From RGIG995 sp045543655 (GTDB lineage: Bacteria > Bacillota > Clostridia > Oscillospirales > UBA644), in NCBI GenBank assembly GCA_045543655.1, contig JAZPXN010000048.1, positions 1 to 7,629 on the forward strand: a DNA stretch of 7,629 bases, read 5' to 3'. The notes beneath the pieces are model-generated. The model made no database searches, was not told where the DNA came from, and was given only the letters and a program-made list of their open reading frames with translations. Of this stretch, positions 6,089 to 7,629 are shown in pieces (position 1 is the stretch's first letter; each line of letters starts with the position of its first letter). Made by a program: the position numbers and the translations under genes.

Positions 6089-6134
6089 GGCACGGTATGA
6101 ACAATCTGTAAATAGAACGGAGGAATTATAAGTT

Positions 6135-6383
6135 ATGAGCATTCCTATGATCATTTTCGGCATCATTCTGCTGGTCTGCTCCGTGGCTCTCATTGCAGTG
6201 GTTGCCCTGCAGTCGAACCGCGGTAGCGAAATGACGGTCCTGAACGGCCGCAACAACAACGCTTCCGGCAAGGGGGCCGGTGCGAAGAAGGATGCCCTTC
6301 TCAAGCGTCTGACCGTCGTCTTGGGTCTGGTCTTCGTGGTTGCCGTCTTTGCGATGAATATCATCGTCTCTGCCGGTCTGTAA
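6135..6383 (+). CDS. secG: Preprotein translocase subunit SecG
   Basis: An 82-residue membrane protein of the SecYEG channel, which exports unfolded proteins with the SecA motor; SecG aids SecA cycling. Two hydrophobic helices (about 4-25 and 58-80) flank a polar loop. The family mark LQSNRGSEMTVLNG (25-38) follows helix 1, then a Gly/Asn/Lys-rich stretch (39-52) and KKDALLKRLTVVLGLVF (51-67), the usual SecG pattern. Length is typical. GGAGGA (6119-6124) lies 10 bases before the ATG. The gene has its own promoter and ends at a strong bidirectional terminator, so it appears monocistronic; the rnr and smpB genes that often follow secG in Firmicutes are not here. Identification is secure. Confidence 0.94.
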   Translation: MSIPMIIFGIILLVCSVALIAVVALQSNRGSEMTVLNGRNNNASGKGAGAKKDALLKRLTVVLGLVFVVAVFAMNIIVSAGL

Positions 6384-6399
6384 TTCATTGAGAAGAAGC

Positions 6400-6435
6400 A
6401 AAAAAGTCCCGCATACGTCAGTATGCGGGTTTTTT
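6400..6435. terminator. Bidirectional intrinsic terminator between convergent genes
   Basis: A perfect 9-bp stem, CCCGCATAC (6408-6416) with GTATGCGGG (6421-6429), closes a GTCA loop. A run of six T (6430-6435) follows on the plus strand, and a run of six A (6400-6405) precedes it, giving a T-run on the minus strand. It should stop secG transcripts and the convergent RNA methyltransferase transcripts. Confidence 0.93.
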
Positions 6436-6473
6436 GTTTTCAGATATAAGAAGGTGCGGTCATATGGGTGCGG

Positions 6474-7220
6474 TTATTTCCCGGCGTTCCTCTGCCGGTA
6501 GGCTTCGAAGGCGAAGACCGCTGCCGCCGAATTGGCCGAAAGGGCGTTGCGGAAATCGCTTCCGTAGGGGAGAAAAATATTTCCGTCGGAATGGGCCATG
6601 ATTTTCGAGGAAATTCCCCGCATCTCCCCGCCGAAGACCAGCATCACCGGCCCCGTAAGGTCGCTTTCATATAAAGATACGGCGTCCTTCCGCTCCGCAC
6701 AGAGAATACGGATGCCGTAGCTCTTCGCTTCGGTCAATGCCCCGTCCCAGTCGGATACCGCCGCAATTTCCATGAATTCCGACGCCCCCGCCGAGGCCTT
6801 CGTTACCGTTCCTGCAGCACTGCACCAGTTTCGCTCGGGAACCAGAACTCCCGTTACCCCCGCCGCGTAAAGCGACCGCAGGGCTCCGCCAAAATTATAA
6901 GGATCCTCGATTCCCTCCAGTACCGCCAGAAAGGGGAGAGGCCGGGAGAACAGCGACGTCGGATCCTGATATTTCCGATCCCCTACCCGGGCCAAAAGCC
7001 CTCCGTGGGAAGACCCTCCCGCCAGATCCGCAATCTCTTCCGGCGCCGCCTGCGTGATGGGGATCTCTTTTGACCGCGCCAGATTCAGAATATAGTTCCG
7101 GTTCCGGTCGGGTCTCCGTCCGTCGGTGACGATCTCGTAAATTTCCCGCCGCCCCGCTTCCAGAGCCGCTTTTACCGAAATAGCGCCTTCCAATATAATA
7201 TTTTCTCCCGCGTTTTTCAT
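6474..7220 (-). CDS. TrmH/SpoU-family RNA methyltransferase (RlmB-like)
   Basis: A 248-residue SPOUT-class enzyme expected to use S-adenosylmethionine to methylate a ribose in rRNA or tRNA. The N-terminal substrate-binding part has ILEGAISVKAALEAG (9-23). The knotted catalytic domain shows motif 1 EDPYNFGGALRSLYAAGV (105-122, Asn109, Arg115), the KASAGASE segment (141-148) and motif 2 LVFGGEMRGIS (194-204, Glu199). In motif 3, the usual Ser-Leu-Asn after the Pro-Gly loop is replaced: the region reads LPYGSDFRNALSANSAAA (217-234). A reading frame starting 15 bases earlier would need a TTG codon; the ATG at 7218-7220 is preferred because GGAGGA (7228-7233) lies 7 bases before it. It has its own promoter (7256-7284) and shares a terminator with secG. 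The family is secure; because of the motif 3 change I do not assign rlmB. Confidence 0.9.
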   Translation of the reverse strand: MKNAGENIILEGAISVKAALEAGRREIYEIVTDGRRPDRNRNYILNLARSKEIPITQAAPEEIADLAGGSSHGGLLARVGDRKYQDPTSLFSRPLPFLAVLEGIEDPYNFGGALRSLYAAGVTGVLVPERNWCSAAGTVTKASAGASEFMEIAAVSDWDGALTEAKSYGIRILCAERKDAVSLYESDLTGPVMLVFGGEMRGISSKIMAHSDGNIFLPYGSDFRNALSANSAAAVFAFEAYRQRNAGK

Positions 7221-7227
7221 GGGCGGA

Positions 7228-7233
7228 TCCTCC
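7228..7233 (-). promoter_or_regulatory. Ribosome binding site that decides the methyltransferase start
   Basis: GGAGGA on the minus strand, 7 bases before the ATG at 7218-7220. It favours this ATG over the in-frame TTG at 7233-7235, which would overlap the site itself. Confidence 0.8.
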
Positions 7234-7255
7234 AAAGGATGGTTATATTTCTTTC

Positions 7256-7284
7256 AGTATATCATATTTCCCGGGAGAAATCAA
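7256..7284 (-). promoter_or_regulatory. Promoter of the TrmH-family methyltransferase gene
   Basis: On the minus strand, -35 TTGATT (7279-7284, 4 of 6 consensus), a 17-base spacer and -10 TATACT (7256-7261, 5 of 6). Transcription should start near 7249, about 29 bases before the ATG. Confidence 0.75.
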
Positions 7285-7387
7285 CCCCGTTTCCCCCATT
7301 ATTTTTACGAAATCTCCGTCGCCGTGTAAATATCGCACAAAAACTCATTCGCTTTTTTCGGATTTATGGTAAATATTTCACGAACCT

Positions 7388-7415
7388 AAAAAAACCATCG
7401 TTTTTTTTTGAAAAA
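7388..7415 (+). promoter_or_regulatory. A/T-rich UP-element-like tract upstream of the tRNA promoter
   Basis: Seven A (7388-7394), nine T (7401-7409) and five A (7411-7415) lie just upstream of the tRNA -35 box. The T-run followed after one G by an A-run, at roughly -54 to -40, resembles the UP-element pattern bound by the RNA polymerase alpha subunit at stable-RNA promoters. The A-run and first T-run could also pair weakly, but no GC-rich stem is present, so a terminator is unlikely. Confidence 0.5.
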
Positions 7416-7419
7416 CCTA

Positions 7420-7448
7420 TTGACAAATCGATCAAAGTGTGGTATTAT
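7420..7448 (+). promoter_or_regulatory. tRNA operon promoter
   Basis: TTGACA (7420-7425, perfect), a 17-base spacer and TATTAT (7443-7448, 5 of 6). Transcription should begin near 7455, giving a leader of about 37 bases before tRNA-Val. The consensus -35 and A/T-rich upstream tract fit strong stable-RNA transcription. Confidence 0.85.
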
Positions 7449-7454
7449 ATTTAG

Positions 7455-7483
7455 GCTGACAGCGAGAGAAACACCTCGGCAGC
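7455..7483 (+). other. Possible hairpin in the tRNA leader
   Basis: GCTG (7455-7458) pairs with CAGC (7480-7483), and inside it CGAG (7463-7466) pairs with CTCG (7475-7478), with unpaired bases between the two stems. It occupies nearly the whole leader from the predicted start site to just before the mature tRNA. Its role, if any, is unknown; it may be a processing or stability element. Confidence 0.35.
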
Positions 7484-7491
7484 AAAGACAC

Positions 7492-7567
7492 GGGAGCTTA
7501 GCTCAGCTGGGAGAGCATCTGCCTTACAAGCAGAGGGTCATAGGTTCGAGCCCTGTAGTTCCCACCA
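7492..7567 (+). tRNA. tRNA-Val (anticodon UAC)
   Basis: A complete 76-base tRNA with encoded CCA. The acceptor arm pairs GGGAGCT with AGTTCCC (one G-T pair). The D arm has AGCTGGGA, the anticodon stem pairs TCTGC with GCAGA around loop CTTACAA (anticodon TAC at 7525-7527), and the T loop is TTCGAGC closed by GG/CC pairs. It reads GUA and, by wobble, other valine codons. It is the first tRNA after the promoter and lies 5 bases before tRNA-Asp. Confidence 0.97.
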
Positions 7568-7572
7568 AACAC

Positions 7573-7629
7573 GGCTCAGTAGTTCAGTTGGTTAGAACGC
7601 CGCCCTGTCACGGCGGAGGTCGAGGGTTC
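7573..7629 (+). tRNA. tRNA-Asp (anticodon GUC), 3' end beyond the window
   Basis: The 5' part is clear: acceptor strand GGCTCAG, D arm with GTTC and GAAC, anticodon stem CCGCC with GGCGG around loop CTGTCAC (anticodon GTC at 7607-7609), then the start of the T arm ending GGGTTC. The rest of the T arm and the acceptor 3' strand are cut by the window edge. It is co-transcribed with tRNA-Val, and further tRNAs may follow outside the window. Confidence 0.94.

Noticed and set aside
6097..6111. A five-codon upstream reading frame (ATG to TAA) in the secG leader
   Set aside because: It lies at the predicted transcription start, has no room for a ribosome binding site and is too short to distinguish from chance.
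7239..7454. A 71-codon plus-strand frame before the tRNA genes
   Set aside because: AT-rich intergenic sequence carrying the promoters of both neighbours; no ribosome binding site, biased low-complexity product rich in Phe and Lys.

Overview
The window looks like a chromosomal core-gene segment from a spore-forming, Gram-positive Firmicute of the class Clostridia with moderately high GC. The reasons are the strong AGGAGG-type ribosome binding sites, textbook sigma-A-like promoters with 17-bp spacers, a GerW/YtfJ sporulation protein, a DUF2953 protein, ScpA/ScpB condensin subunits, and a tRNA with an encoded CCA end. This is inferred from gene content; I cannot name the genus. I see no phage, transposon, CRISPR array or defence island.

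Layout. Positions 1-893 (minus) hold the first 297 codons of gapA, cut by the window edge, with its own promoter whose -35 lies in one arm of a perfect 8-bp inverted repeat. Positions 1080-4978 (minus) form one tightly packed operon of six genes. In transcription order these are a membrane protein that looks like a degenerate M50 protease, an M50 site-2 protease, scpA, scpB, a DUF2953 membrane protein and a GerW/YtfJ sporulation protein. Most junctions overlap by 1-4 bases or are 6 bases apart. Positions 4979-5174 are a divergent promoter region. Positions 5175-6041 (plus) encode a membrane-anchored metallophosphoesterase, followed by secG (6135-6383), whose promoter sits in a 40-bp imperfect palindrome. 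A bidirectional terminator (6400-6435) separates secG from a convergent TrmH/SpoU-family RNA methyltransferase (6474-7220, minus). From about 7420 a strong stable-RNA promoter with an A/T-rich upstream element drives tRNA-Val(UAC) and tRNA-Asp(GUC), the latter cut by the window end.

How the genes fit together. The six-gene operon joins chromosome condensation (ScpA and ScpB act with SMC) to membrane proteolysis and to genes linked to sporulation. gapA (glycolysis), secG (protein export) and the tRNAs are housekeeping genes on individual strong promoters.

No gene-free stretch exceeds 300 bases. The longest, 7221-7491, holds two divergent promoters, an A/T-rich tract and a tRNA leader hairpin. 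I do not see a clear new biological system. The items most worth a second look are the putative pseudoprotease next to the active M50 protease, the palindromes at the gapA and secG promoters, and the altered third motif of the RNA methyltransferase.
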